This document shows positions 1 to 6,210 of a stretch of 10,757 bases of DNA, in pieces. Origin of the DNA: an uncultured Alphaproteobacteria bacterium (lineage in GTDB: Bacteria; Pseudomonadota; Alphaproteobacteria; Caulobacterales; Parvularculaceae). A program made the translations under genes and the position numbers. The notes beneath the pieces are model-generated. The model searched no databases, had not been told where the DNA came from, and worked only from the letters and a program-made list of their open reading frames with translations. The stretch's first letter is position 1, and every line of letters starts with the position of its first letter. The stretch is taken from positions 1 to 10,757 of the forward strand of contig CALAZI010000144.1 in the NCBI GenBank assembly GCA_937895955.1, in the 5' to 3' direction.

Positions 1-489
1 CTGCATGCCGCCGATCTTGAGCGCCGGCATCACCGCGAACGCCATGATGATGATGCCGACGCCGCCAAGCCATTGCAGCATCGACCGCCACAGAAGAATG
101 CCGGGCGGCGCATCGTCAAGGCCCGACATGACGGTCGATCCGGTCGTTGTCAGGCCCGACATCGCCTCGAAAAAGGCGTCGGCGTAGGAAAGCTTGAAGG
201 AGCCGAGCGAGAACGGGATGGCGGCGCAGGCGACGAGCGCGGTCCAGCTCAGCGCGACGATCAAAAATCCCTCGCGGACGCCGAGCTGCTTGATCGGGCC
301 GCTGCTCGCGATTGCGACGCCGCCGCCGACGGAGATCGAGATGATCGCGCCTGTGGCGAAGGCCGCCCAGTTTTCGCGGTCGACAGGGTCCGGCGCGAAA
401 AGATCGAGCAGCAGGGGAAAACCCATCAGCGCGCCGAAGGCTGCGACCAGCGCGCCGCTGACGAGAAAGACGGGTCTTAGGTCCGGCAT
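1..489 (-). CDS. TrkH family potassium uptake protein (N-terminal part, cut by window edge)
   Basis: Integral-membrane, K+-translocating subunit of a Trk-type uptake system; in the family it works with the cytoplasmic NAD-binding regulator TrkA, which is not in this window. The 163 visible residues begin MPDLRPVFLV and run to GGMQ at the edge. They show two hydrophobic segments (about residues 7-31 and 43-63), another at about 73-95, then a first P-loop with the selectivity-filter signature GLTTTGSTV at about 112-120, and WLGGVGIIIMAFAVMPAL, typical of TrkH/TrkG. Full-length family members have roughly 480 residues, so about two thirds lies outside. The ATG at 489 is the only good start close to the first helix; no strong ribosome binding site precedes it. 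apaG lies 51 nt upstream on the same strand, so co-transcription is plausible. Family assignment is firm; choice between trkH and trkG is not possible. Confidence 0.93.
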   Translation of the reverse strand, partial: MPDLRPVFLVSGALVAAFGALMGFPLLLDLFAPDPVDRENWAAFATGAIISISVGGGVAIASSGPIKQLGVREGFLIVALSWTALVACAAIPFSLGSFKLSYADAFFEAMSGLTTTGSTVMSGLDDAPPGILLWRSMLQWLGGVGIIIMAFAVMPALKIGGMQ

Positions 490-540
490 TGCAAATCGAG
501 TTTCCGCGTCGCTGCCTAAGGCGCGCAGGGGCGAGCCCGC

Positions 541-933
541 TTAATGGACCTTGCGGCGTTCGTGCGGACTGTCGAGAGAGAAAGCCGGAATATCGACGTC
601 GAACAGGATGCCTTTCGCGCTTTCCATGCCGTAACGGCCGACCATCATGCCGGACGGCGTCGAAAGCGGCGCGCCGGACGTGTATTCGAAACGTTCGCCC
701 GGACGAATGAGCGGCTGTTCGCCGATGACGCCGATGCCGCGCACTTCTTCCGTCATGCCTTCGGAATTCGTGATCAGCCAGTGCCGCGTTCTCAAGCGGA
801 CGCTTTCGGGCGAGTCGTTTTGGATTTTCACCGTGTATGACCAGACGTAAAGATCGTCGTCGGGATCGGACTGGCCCTCCAGATAGGTCGGGCGCACGCT
901 GATCCTGATCCCCTTGGTCACTCGCTCATACAT
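541..933 (-). CDS. apaG: ApaG domain protein
   Basis: ApaG is a small fibronectin-III-like beta protein, historically linked to Co2+/Mg2+ efflux and Ap4A levels; its molecular role is unclear. The 130-residue product matches the family along its whole length: YVWSYTVKIQN, the TRHWLIT block, EEVRGIGVIGEQPLIRPGE, FEYTSGAPLSTPSG and the closing FDVDIPAFSLDSP. I chose the start at 933 (MYERVTKGI), because family members begin here and GGAG lies about 8 bases upstream. An in-frame extension to 1068 would add 45 Arg/Ala-rich residues with no family similarity and would use up most of the divergent intergenic region. It is the first gene of a likely two-gene unit with the TrkH gene 51 nt downstream. 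Confidence 0.95.
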   Translation of the reverse strand: MYERVTKGIRISVRPTYLEGQSDPDDDLYVWSYTVKIQNDSPESVRLRTRHWLITNSEGMTEEVRGIGVIGEQPLIRPGERFEYTSGAPLSTPSGMMVGRYGMESAKGILFDVDIPAFSLDSPHERRKVH

Positions 934-955
934 AGACGCATCTCCGGCCGGCATG

Positions 956-971
956 CGGATCGCCCGATCCG
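956..971. promoter_or_regulatory. Inverted repeat in the apaG/dcd divergent region
   Basis: Seven-base arms CGGATCG and CGATCCG are separated by CC, giving a 16-bp perfect dyad 23 bp upstream of the apaG start. It lies in the 175-bp region between divergent apaG and dcd, where an operator would be expected. No known regulator consensus was recognised, and short GC-rich palindromes are common by chance at this base composition, so this is only a candidate. Confidence 0.25.
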
Positions 972-1050
972 GCGAGACGTTAGCCTGTGCGCGGCGCGCT
1001 CGCCAAGACGGTAAATGCATTGCGCGAATCGCGCGATGCGAGCGTGCGGC

Positions 1051-1079
1051 TTGACTGTCGCCGGACAAGCGGCTTCACC
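1051..1079 (+). promoter_or_regulatory. Candidate promoter of the dCTP deaminase gene
   Basis: TTGACT at 1051-1056 matches five of six bases of the sigma-70-type -35 box. With a 17-bp spacer it is followed by TTCACC (1074-1079), a weak -10 as often seen in alphaproteobacteria. The predicted transcription start would be about 20-25 bases before the ATG at 1109. Support rests mainly on the -35 element and its position. Confidence 0.35.
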
Positions 1080-1108
1080 TCTCGCGCCACACCGTTTCCG
1101 GGAGCGAC

Positions 1109-2191
1109 ATGGGCGTCCTCAACGCTGAGCAGATTTCCGAGCAGATAGCGGCGGGCGCGGTTCTCCTTTCCGGCGCGCCGCGCGCGCGCCAGTTGCAGCC
1201 CGCCTCGCTCGATCTGACGATTGCGCGGCGCGGCTGGCGCATTCGCGCTTCGTTCCTGCCGCCGCCGGGCAAGAGCGTGATCGACCGTCTCAATGACGGC
1301 TTGATGATGCATGAAATCGATCTTGCGAACGGCGCCGCGCTTGAACGCGGCTGCGTCTATCTCGTTGAACTGGCGGAGCGTCTTCGCCTGCCGGGGGATA
1401 TGAGCGGCGCCGCCAATCCGAAAAGCTCGACCGGGCGGATCGACGTTTTCGTTCGCCTCGTGATCGACAGCGACAACGGCAAGCGCGTCGCCTTCGACGA
1501 GGTTCCGGCGGGCTATGACGGCCCGCTCTATGCGGAGGTGAGCCCGCGCACATTCTCAATTCTGGTGCGCGAGGGGTCGAGCCTCAACCAGCTGCGTTTG
1601 AAAGTCGGCGCGCCGCGCCTCAATGACGAAGCGCTCGCGGCGCTCCATCGGCGTGAGCGGCTGATCGACGGCGTCGCCGATATTGACGGCGGCATCGGTC
1701 TCAGCGTCGATCTCAAACCTGCGGGAGAAATCGCCGGCTGGCGCGCGCGCCGCCATGCCGCCCTCATTGACGTCGATTGTCCCGGCGCGCTCGATCCGGA
1801 TGATTTTTTTGAGGCGATCCCGGTCCCGAAAGCCGGCTTCATCATCCTTGATCCGGATGAATTCTACATTCTTTCCTCGCGCGAGGCTTTGTCGATCCCG
1901 CCCGACTACGCCGCGGAAATGACGCCGATCAGCCCCGGTCTTGGCGAATTTCGCGTTCATTACGCCGGCTTCTTCGATCCCGGCTTCGGCTGGAGCGCCG
2001 AAGGCCCGAACGGCAGCCGCGCCGTTCTGGAAGTGAGAAGCCATGACGCCGCCTTTGTGCTTGAAAACGGTCAGCTTGTCGCGCGCCTCGTTTATGAGAA
2101 AATGGCGGCGCGCCCGCGCGCGCTTTACGGCGCGGGCGTCTCTTCAAACTATCAGGGCCAGAGCCTAAAACTGTCGAAGCATTTCAGGTAG
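1109..2191 (+). CDS. dcd: 2'-deoxycytidine 5'-triphosphate deaminase, long two-domain form
   Basis: Predicted to deaminate dCTP to dUTP, feeding dTMP synthesis through dUTPase. At 360 residues it is about twice the length of E. coli Dcd (~193) and corresponds to the long form seen in alphaproteobacteria, with two dUTPase/Dcd-fold halves. The N half carries QPASLDL (30-36), PKSSTGR (104-110; compare the Dcd RSSxAR loop) and a GYDGPLYAEV strand (135-144). The C half carries FFDPGF (288-293) and AVLEV (305-309; compare IDPGFxGxxTLEL with its catalytic Glu) and ends in SNYQGQSLKLSKHF, like the Dcd C-terminal closing segment. The ATG at 1109 follows GGGAGCGAC, a good ribosome binding site. The small NTR-like gene begins 14 nt after the stop, suggesting an operon. 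The family call is firm; substrate specificity is inferred from the family. Confidence 0.9.
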   Translation: MGVLNAEQISEQIAAGAVLLSGAPRARQLQPASLDLTIARRGWRIRASFLPPPGKSVIDRLNDGLMMHEIDLANGAALERGCVYLVELAERLRLPGDMSGAANPKSSTGRIDVFVRLVIDSDNGKRVAFDEVPAGYDGPLYAEVSPRTFSILVREGSSLNQLRLKVGAPRLNDEALAALHRRERLIDGVADIDGGIGLSVDLKPAGEIAGWRARRHAALIDVDCPGALDPDDFFEAIPVPKAGFIILDPDEFYILSSREALSIPPDYAAEMTPISPGLGEFRVHYAGFFDPGFGWSAEGPNGSRAVLEVRSHDAAFVLENGQLVARLVYEKMAARPRALYGAGVSSNYQGQSLKLSKHFR

Positions 2192-2200
2192 CCAGGTAGC
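2185..2200 (+). repeat. Tandem 8-bp duplication at the dcd stop codon
   Basis: CAGGTAGC occurs twice in direct succession. The first copy contains the dcd stop TAG (2189-2191). The second contains an AGG that may serve as the ribosome binding site of the next gene (ATG at 2206), plus a TAG in frame with that ATG. It looks like a small local duplication in the intergenic spacer. Confidence 0.85.
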
Positions 2201-2205
2201 GTCGC

Positions 2206-2601
2206 ATGTTCGTTGAATCTCTCTTGTTGTTCTTTCTCCAGTCGCAACCGAACGCCGATTTTCGCCCGATGCGCGAGATTGATCCTTACGCGCTGTGCAG
2301 TTGCGCGAACAAACCGGAAGGAGAAGAAGTCGCTTTCACCGGCGTCGTCACCGACGCCGAGATGACGTTAGGCGCCGACGGGCGCAGCGCGAAAGAGCGC
2401 CAAGCGACAGTCTTTCGCATTCTCAAAGGCTCCAGCGAAAAAGTGCCGGACCCGGCGAAGGTCTGGCATGTGACCAATCCGTCGAAATGCGGCGTCACCT
2501 TCGATTACGGCAAGCGCTATGACGTTGTCGCCGTCCGCAAGGAAAACGGCGAGCTGGAAACAAGCTATTGCGTGATGCCGGACGGCAAGAACAAGAAATA
2601 G
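2206..2601 (+). CDS. Small NTR/TIMP-like cysteine protein, probably exported
   Basis: No gene name recognised. The 131-residue product has the cysteine layout of netrin/TIMP-like (NTR) domains: C31-x-C33 at the domain start, then a beta-rich stretch with FTGVV (44-48) and VFRILKGS (69-76), C95 in KCGVTFDYGKRYDVVAV, and C122 in ELETSYC. Four cysteines could form two disulfides (C31-C95 and C33-C122 by analogy with TIMP), which would fit an oxidising periplasmic location. The N-terminus (residues 2-11) is hydrophobic with a possible cleavage near PNA-D at 17-18, but it is short, lacks an early positive charge and carries Glu4, so it is a poor signal peptide. The only ATG is at 2206, since an in-frame TAG lies 9 bases upstream. 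It lies 14 nt behind dcd. The NTR-like call rests on motif pattern only; protease inhibition is not implied. Confidence 0.65.
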   Translation: MFVESLLLFFLQSQPNADFRPMREIDPYALCSCANKPEGEEVAFTGVVTDAEMTLGADGRSAKERQATVFRILKGSSEKVPDPAKVWHVTNPSKCGVTFDYGKRYDVVAVRKENGELETSYCVMPDGKNKK

Positions 2602-3258
2602 TCAGCGCCTTGCGAAGACGACGCTGAAATTATTCGCCGGCATGTCGACGACCTCCTGCAGCTTTAGGCCCGCTTTAGCTGCGAGCGGCGCAATATCATG
2701 ATCGAGATCGCGAACGCCCCAGCGCGGATCGCGCATTTTCAGCGACTGGTCGAACGCTTCATTGGACGGCGCGGTATGCGCGCCATTGCGCGAAAACGGG
2801 CCGTAGAGGAACAGGCGGCCATCTTCTTTCAGCAGGCGTCCCGCCCCGGCGAACAAGCCCTCCGCCGCAGCGAAGGGCGCGATGTGGATCATATTGACCG
2901 ACAGAACGCCGTCGCAGGGCTGAAACTCTTTATCCCAACCGGCGATGGCGACATCGGCGTCATGCGGCGGCGCGATATTCGAAAGGCCGCCATGCGCCGT
3001 CCAGGCGGCGATTGACGCGCGCGAGGCCGCGTCCGGATCGCCGGGCAGGAATCGCAGCGCGGGCGAGGCGGCGGCGAGATGGAGGCAATGTTCGCCCGTG
3101 CCGGACCCAACTTCGAGAATGACGCCTCTGCGCGGCATTGTTCTCAGAAAAACGTCGCGAATGAAATCGCGGTTGCGCGCCGCCGACGGCGAGAAAAGAC
3201 GCGCCTGCGCTGAGGCGCGCTCTTCAAGGGCGATGATCGGTTTTTTTTCATCGGTCAT
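2602..3258 (-). CDS. DUF938 family class I SAM-dependent methyltransferase-like protein
   Basis: A 218-residue cytoplasmic protein of the DUF938 (METTL26-like) family, whose substrate is unknown. Seen in the sequence: the family opening LFSPSAARNRDFI (21-33), the SAM-binding motif I LEVGSGTGEH (48-57), an acidic post-loop PGDPD (72-76), SVNMIHIAPF (120-129), LYGPFSRNGAHTAPSN (151-166), DPRWGVRDL (177-185) and the closing MPANNFSVVF (206-215). These blocks are collinear with the family and the length is normal. The start at 3258 forms an ATGA overlap with the stop of the upstream radical SAM gene, which implies translational coupling and argues against the longer start at 3288. The stop codon directly abuts the stop of the convergent NTR-like gene, with no bases between. 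Confidence 0.9.
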   Translation of the reverse strand: MTDEKKPIIALEERASAQARLFSPSAARNRDFIRDVFLRTMPRRGVILEVGSGTGEHCLHLAAASPALRFLPGDPDAASRASIAAWTAHGGLSNIAPPHDADVAIAGWDKEFQPCDGVLSVNMIHIAPFAAAEGLFAGAGRLLKEDGRLFLYGPFSRNGAHTAPSNEAFDQSLKMRDPRWGVRDLDHDIAPLAAKAGLKLQEVVDMPANNFSVVFARR

Positions 3259-4205
3259 CCGGAACACCTCGCCCCGCCAAGCACGCAAAAGCGTGAGCAG
3301 TGCGGGTGGTTGAGACTCACGGGGCGCATCGCTTCCGACAGCGTCGCGCCGAGTTCGAACCCTCTGTCGTCGACGATGAGCGTGCAGGCGACCACGGACG
3401 GCGCCTCGCCCTTACGCTTGATCACCATGCGCGCATCGGCGCACATCAGATCGTCGGGCGACTTGTTGAGGATCGACCAGCATTCAGTCGTGATCTCCGG
3501 CGTGTCGGCGCGTTCGTCCATTTCCGGAAAAAGCGTGAGCGACGCCGGCGAATGGGCGTCGATCGCGAGACCGCGCCGGTCAAACAGCGCCGAATAGGCG
3601 GCGCGCGCCGCCGCTTCATTCTCATCGAACTTCGCGCGTCCCGCGACCGAAAGGCTGACGCCGTCGTCTGAAAACGCTTTCAGGCCGCTCAGCGTCGTCT
3701 CGAAAGATCCTGCGCCGCGTTCGGCGTCGTGCTGTTCGGGCGTGTGGTGATCAAGGCTGACGCGAATCCGCAGGCGCGATCCGTATCGACCGGCGAGCCG
3801 CTTGACGCCGCCGCGCATCGCCGGCCGCATTGACGGGCGCATCGCGTTGGTCAGGACGAGGACTGTCAGGCCGCGCTCAAGCGCCGCCTCCATCATGCGG
3901 ATGATGTCGGGGTTCATGAACGGCTCGCCGCCGGTGAAGCCGATCTCGCGCGCGCCGAGCGCGCGCGCTTCTTCAAGATAGGGAGCGAAATCGTCAAAGG
4001 TCAGATAGGCGAGGCGATCATTTGTCGGCGAGCTGTCGATATAGCAGTTCCGGCATTCGATGTTGCAGAGTGTGCCGGTGTTCGCCCAGAGCGTGTCGAG
4101 TCTCAGAAACGGCGCTGATGCGCGTTTCTCGCCGTCGCGGGTGAATTCGGAATCGATGAACTTTCCGTCAGCCCGCAAATGAGCGAGCCCGGTTCCGTCA
4201 GCCAT
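3255..4205 (-). CDS. Radical SAM protein with cysteine-rich C-terminal region
   Basis: A 316-residue radical SAM enzyme of unknown reaction. The [4Fe-4S]-SAM signature is C47-x3-C51-x2-C54 (CNIECRNCYIDSSP), followed by the SAM-contacting GFTGGEPFMNP (89-99), LVLTNAMRP (116-124) and RIRVSLDHHTPEQHD (146-160). Beyond the barrel, six more cysteines (C242, C255, C274, C303, C307, C314), the last three in CSRFCVLGGARC, suggest one or two auxiliary iron-sulfur clusters, as in SPASM/Twitch proteins. Glu-rich EITTECW and the VIKRKG strand are in the same region. I chose the start at 4205 because GGAG lies about 7 bases upstream; the longer start at 4274 would run through the terminator of the preceding gene. 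The stop overlaps the DUF938 start (ATGA), so the two are probably made together. Confidence 0.88.
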   Translation of the reverse strand: MADGTGLAHLRADGKFIDSEFTRDGEKRASAPFLRLDTLWANTGTLCNIECRNCYIDSSPTNDRLAYLTFDDFAPYLEEARALGAREIGFTGGEPFMNPDIIRMMEAALERGLTVLVLTNAMRPSMRPAMRGGVKRLAGRYGSRLRIRVSLDHHTPEQHDAERGAGSFETTLSGLKAFSDDGVSLSVAGRAKFDENEAAARAAYSALFDRRGLAIDAHSPASLTLFPEMDERADTPEITTECWSILNKSPDDLMCADARMVIKRKGEAPSVVACTLIVDDRGFELGATLSEAMRPVSLNHPHCSRFCVLGGARCSG

Positions 4206-4238
4206 AAACGCTCCGTTCTCAGACGCCGCAGCAGACGC

Positions 4239-4271
4239 AAAAACGCCCGCCGCGGCAAGGGCGGCGGGCGT
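4239..4271 (-). terminator. Rho-independent terminator of the SYLF-domain gene
   Basis: Read on the - strand, this is a perfect 11-bp GC-rich stem (ACGCCCGCCGC with GCGGCGGGCGT) around a 7-base loop, followed at once by five T residues (4243-4239, shared with the base of the stem). It starts 20 bases after the stop codon of the SYLF gene and ends 34 bases before the radical SAM start. It therefore probably separates these two transcripts, implying that the radical SAM gene has its own promoter in the short remaining gap or depends on read-through. Confidence 0.85.
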
Positions 4272-4291
4272 CAAATCGCCTCAAAAGCGCG

Positions 4292-5104
4292 TCAGTCGTT
4301 TTTGCTGATCGGCGCGCCCCAGACCGCATCGTCTTCATATTCGCCGGATTGCGGCGCATTCGGATCAACAGGTTGGGCGCCGCTCGGCGCCGGCGCGATC
4401 GCCGGCGCAAGCGTCGCCGGCGCGTCCTTGTGCGCAAGGCGCCAGACGGAGTTCTGCAACGCCGCCGAGGCGGGATTGTAGACATTGCCCTGATAGATGA
4501 TCTCAGCGGGCGAGACGTCGGCGGCGTAATAGGCCTTGTTGAAATTCTTGCGCGTTTTCAACAGCGCGCCCTCAAGCGTCAGGCCGCCGTAAAGGCCGCG
4601 CGAGCGCGAAAAGGCGAGAACGTCCGTGGTCTGCGCTTTGGCGCCGGCGCCGATCGGGCCGGCGGCGATCGACACGTCCGCGCCGAGCTTCACTGTCGTC
4701 GAAAGCAGGTGCTCCATCCCGCGCTGCGTCATCACGAGAAGGACGATTTCGGATTTTTCAACGCCGGCCTGCAGGCCGAACGATCCCGAGCCGACGACGA
4801 AAAAAGTCGGCTGCGACCACGTGCCGTCCTTGTTGCGGGCGATCATGACGGCGTCGCCGCCCGAGCCGCCGAAGACGAACCCGGCGCGCCACTGGTTCGG
4901 AATGACGACGACGGCTTTGGCCTGGTCGGCGAGCGACCACATCGGCTCAAACGCGCTGTCATTGGAAAAATAGGCGATGGTTTCGGCGGCCTCCTCGACG
5001 AGTTCGACCGCTTCTTCACGCTTGTCGCCGGCGAGGGCGGGCGTTGCGGCGAGCGTCAGGCCGAGCGCGGCGGCGAGGCTCGCGCGAATGAATGAGTTCA
5101 ACAT
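4292..5104 (-). CDS. SYLF (Ysc84) domain lipid-binding exported protein
   Basis: A 270-residue protein of the SYLF/Ysc84 family, whose members bind phosphoinositides in eukaryotes; the bacterial role is unknown. It has a clear Sec signal peptide: Arg7, hydrophobic residues 8-20 and an ALA-G cleavage site after residue 25. The SYLF core is visible as AKAVVVIP (62-69), AGFVFGGSGGDAVMIAR (74-90), WSQPTFFVVGSGSFGLQAGV (96-115), EIVLLVMTQRGME (119-131), SIAAGPIGAGAKAQT (145-159) and AFSRSRGLYGGLTLEGALL (164-182). A Pro/Ala-rich tail follows from about 228, with an acidic SGEYEDDA near the end. The start at 5104 has AGGAG about 8 bases upstream and places the signal peptide at the N-terminus; the extension to 5182 does not. 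It is followed by its own terminator, so it is likely monocistronic. Periplasmic location is inferred from the signal peptide. Confidence 0.92.
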   Translation of the reverse strand: MLNSFIRASLAAALGLTLAATPALAGDKREEAVELVEEAAETIAYFSNDSAFEPMWSLADQAKAVVVIPNQWRAGFVFGGSGGDAVMIARNKDGTWSQPTFFVVGSGSFGLQAGVEKSEIVLLVMTQRGMEHLLSTTVKLGADVSIAAGPIGAGAKAQTTDVLAFSRSRGLYGGLTLEGALLKTRKNFNKAYYAADVSPAEIIYQGNVYNPASAALQNSVWRLAHKDAPATLAPAIAPAPSGAQPVDPNAPQSGEYEDDAVWGAPISKND

Positions 5105-5283
5105 AACGGCGCTCCTGTTTGCGCCCCATGCCGCGCCGGATGCGGCGGGGGCTGCTCCGAATGACCCTTCGACGCCGATCATGGCGAGCTTGGGGCGGTC
5201 AGCTGAATTCTTGGAGAGGTTCGCCCGCGGCGTCGAGCGTTTCGGCCCTCAAATTTTCGTCACGGACGCCGCTTTCGGCCGCC

Positions 5284-5313
5284 TTGACAAGCAAGGGCCT
5301 CCAGCGGGATCAA
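5284..5313 (+). promoter_or_regulatory. Candidate promoter of tRNA-Gly
   Basis: A perfect -35 hexamer TTGACA at 5284-5289 lies in front of the tRNA. With a 17-18 bp spacer the -10 would be GGATCA or GATCAA (5307-5313), a poor match, but transcription would start just ahead of the mature tRNA 5' end at 5323. The -35 is embedded in a short dyad, CCTTG-N5-CAAGG (5282-5296). No other features were recognised in the remaining part of the 218-base gap 5105-5322, which must also hold the SYLF gene promoter on the other strand. Confidence 0.5.
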
Positions 5314-5322
5314 GATCACGCC

Positions 5323-5396
5323 GCGGGTATGATGTAATGGCAGCCTGTCAGCTTCCCAAGCTGAACGCGCGGGTTCGATTCCCGCTACCCGCTCCA
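5323..5396 (+). tRNA. tRNA-Gly (anticodon CCC)
   Basis: A 74-nt cloverleaf with acceptor arms GCGGGTA (5323-5329) and TACCCGC (5386-5392), discriminator T and encoded CCA (5394-5396). The anticodon stem TCAGC/GCTGA closes the loop TTCCCAA with CCC at 5355-5357, reading GGG codons as glycine. The T arm is GCGGG-TTCGATT-CCCGC. U at position 73 fits bacterial tRNA-Gly. Its 3' end lies only 3 bases from the stop codon of the convergent cytochrome c gene, so any terminator must lie inside that gene. Confidence 0.96.
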
Positions 5397-5399
5397 GCC

Positions 5400-6029
5400 T
5401 TAATGCTCGGCCGACTCTTCGGCGGCGTGATCGTCGTCGGCCGGTTCTTCGCCCGCTTCCTCGCTCGCCGCCGCCGGTTCCGGCAGGGGCAGGGGATTGT
5501 TCGAGAGCGTGTTGAGATAAGCGATCAGCTCAGCGCGCTGTTCGGGTTTAGGGAAGCGCTGCACCATCGCGGTTCCGGGAATATAGGACTGGGAATTCTC
5601 AAGATAGGCGCTCAGCCGATCGAAGGTCCATGCGCCGCCGGCGGCCTTGAGCGCGCCGGTGTAATTGAAGCCGGATTTGCCGGCGACGGGAGAGCCGACA
5701 ACCCCCCAGAGGTTGGGTCCGGTTCCGTTCGCCCCGCCTTCATCGAGCGTATGACAGGACTTGCAAAGCGCCGCGCGGCGTTCGCCGGCTTTCGGGTCGG
5801 CGCCCGCCAAAAGCGTTTCGAAGCTGACCGGAGCGGCCGCCTCGCCGCCGGCGCTGTCGGCGGCGAATACGATCGGATATTGCGGGAAAGGGTGCGCCGC
5901 CTCATCGCCATGGCCGCCCCCGTGATGACCGCCGCGCAGAGCTGCGGCGAGCTGCGGCAGACCGAAGAACAGCAGCAACGCGACCAGCATGGCGGCTGCG
6001 ATCTTGTTGAAGAACATCGGGTCTTGCAT
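5400..6029 (-). CDS. Membrane-anchored class I cytochrome c
   Basis: A 209-residue c-type cytochrome, likely tethered to the inner membrane and carrying electrons in the periplasm, probably between the bc1 complex and an oxidase as for CycM-type proteins. Seen: FFNKIAAAMLVALLLFFGLP (6-25) as an uncleaved N-terminal anchor; a His/Gly-rich linker with five His at 35-46; heme site C89-x2-C92-H93 (CKSCH); TGPNLWGVVGSPVAGKSGFN (103-122); and PGTAM (151-155) giving the Met155 axial ligand, followed by a C-terminal helix ERAELIAYL-like segment (about 164-174). An acidic Pro/Ala tail (about 184-209) follows. I chose the start at 6029 because GAGGGG lies 6 bases upstream and the protein then begins MQDPMFFNKI, as in CycM relatives. 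It is convergent with tRNA-Gly and divergent from pheA. The redox partner is inferred. Confidence 0.93.
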   Translation of the reverse strand: MQDPMFFNKIAAAMLVALLLFFGLPQLAAALRGGHHGGGHGDEAAHPFPQYPIVFAADSAGGEAAAPVSFETLLAGADPKAGERRAALCKSCHTLDEGGANGTGPNLWGVVGSPVAGKSGFNYTGALKAAGGAWTFDRLSAYLENSQSYIPGTAMVQRFPKPEQRAELIAYLNTLSNNPLPLPEPAAASEEAGEEPADDDHAAEESAEH

Positions 6030-6210
6030 CGGGGCCCCTCTGACAGGCGGATTGATCAATTGGCGGGCCTTTTACCGACGCTCTCGGCGGACGGCAAGAA
6101 AGGCCGTCGTGGCTGCGGCGCGGCCTAAGCGCGCGCTGGACGCTTGATGTCGCTTGTCCCCGCGGCGCGGTTGCGGCATGGCTGCCGTTGGAAGAAGGGA
6201 GGCGACGAGG

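Noticed and set aside
934..1068. 45-residue N-terminal extension of ApaG
   Set aside because: No family similarity, Arg/Ala-rich, and the ATG at 933 has a good ribosome binding site.
4349..5095. A 248-codon Arg-rich + strand frame opposite the SYLF gene
   Set aside because: It is antisense to a protein with clear SYLF motifs and a signal peptide, and its Arg/Gly-rich composition is typical of a shadow frame.
5183..5280. Possible short gene or remnant in the gap between SYLF and tRNA-Gly
   Set aside because: No start codon with a ribosome binding site and no recognisable protein in any frame; treated as promoter-bearing spacer.
6051..6060. Palindrome ATTGATCAAT upstream of cytochrome c as an FNR/FixK box
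   Set aside because: The FNR/FixK consensus is TTGAT-N4-ATCAA; here the half-sites overlap with no spacer. It may still be a -10 region or chance.
4977..6128. A 383-codon open + strand frame running antisense to the SYLF gene, across tRNA-Gly and antisense to the cytochrome c gene
   Set aside because: It covers a tRNA and two well-supported genes on the other strand, shows no domain, and is the kind of long shadow frame expected at high GC content.
6061..6210. Attenuator or Phe leader peptide ahead of pheA
   Set aside because: A 6-bp hairpin (6090-6108) exists, but there is no short reading frame with Phe codons and no T-run after the hairpin.
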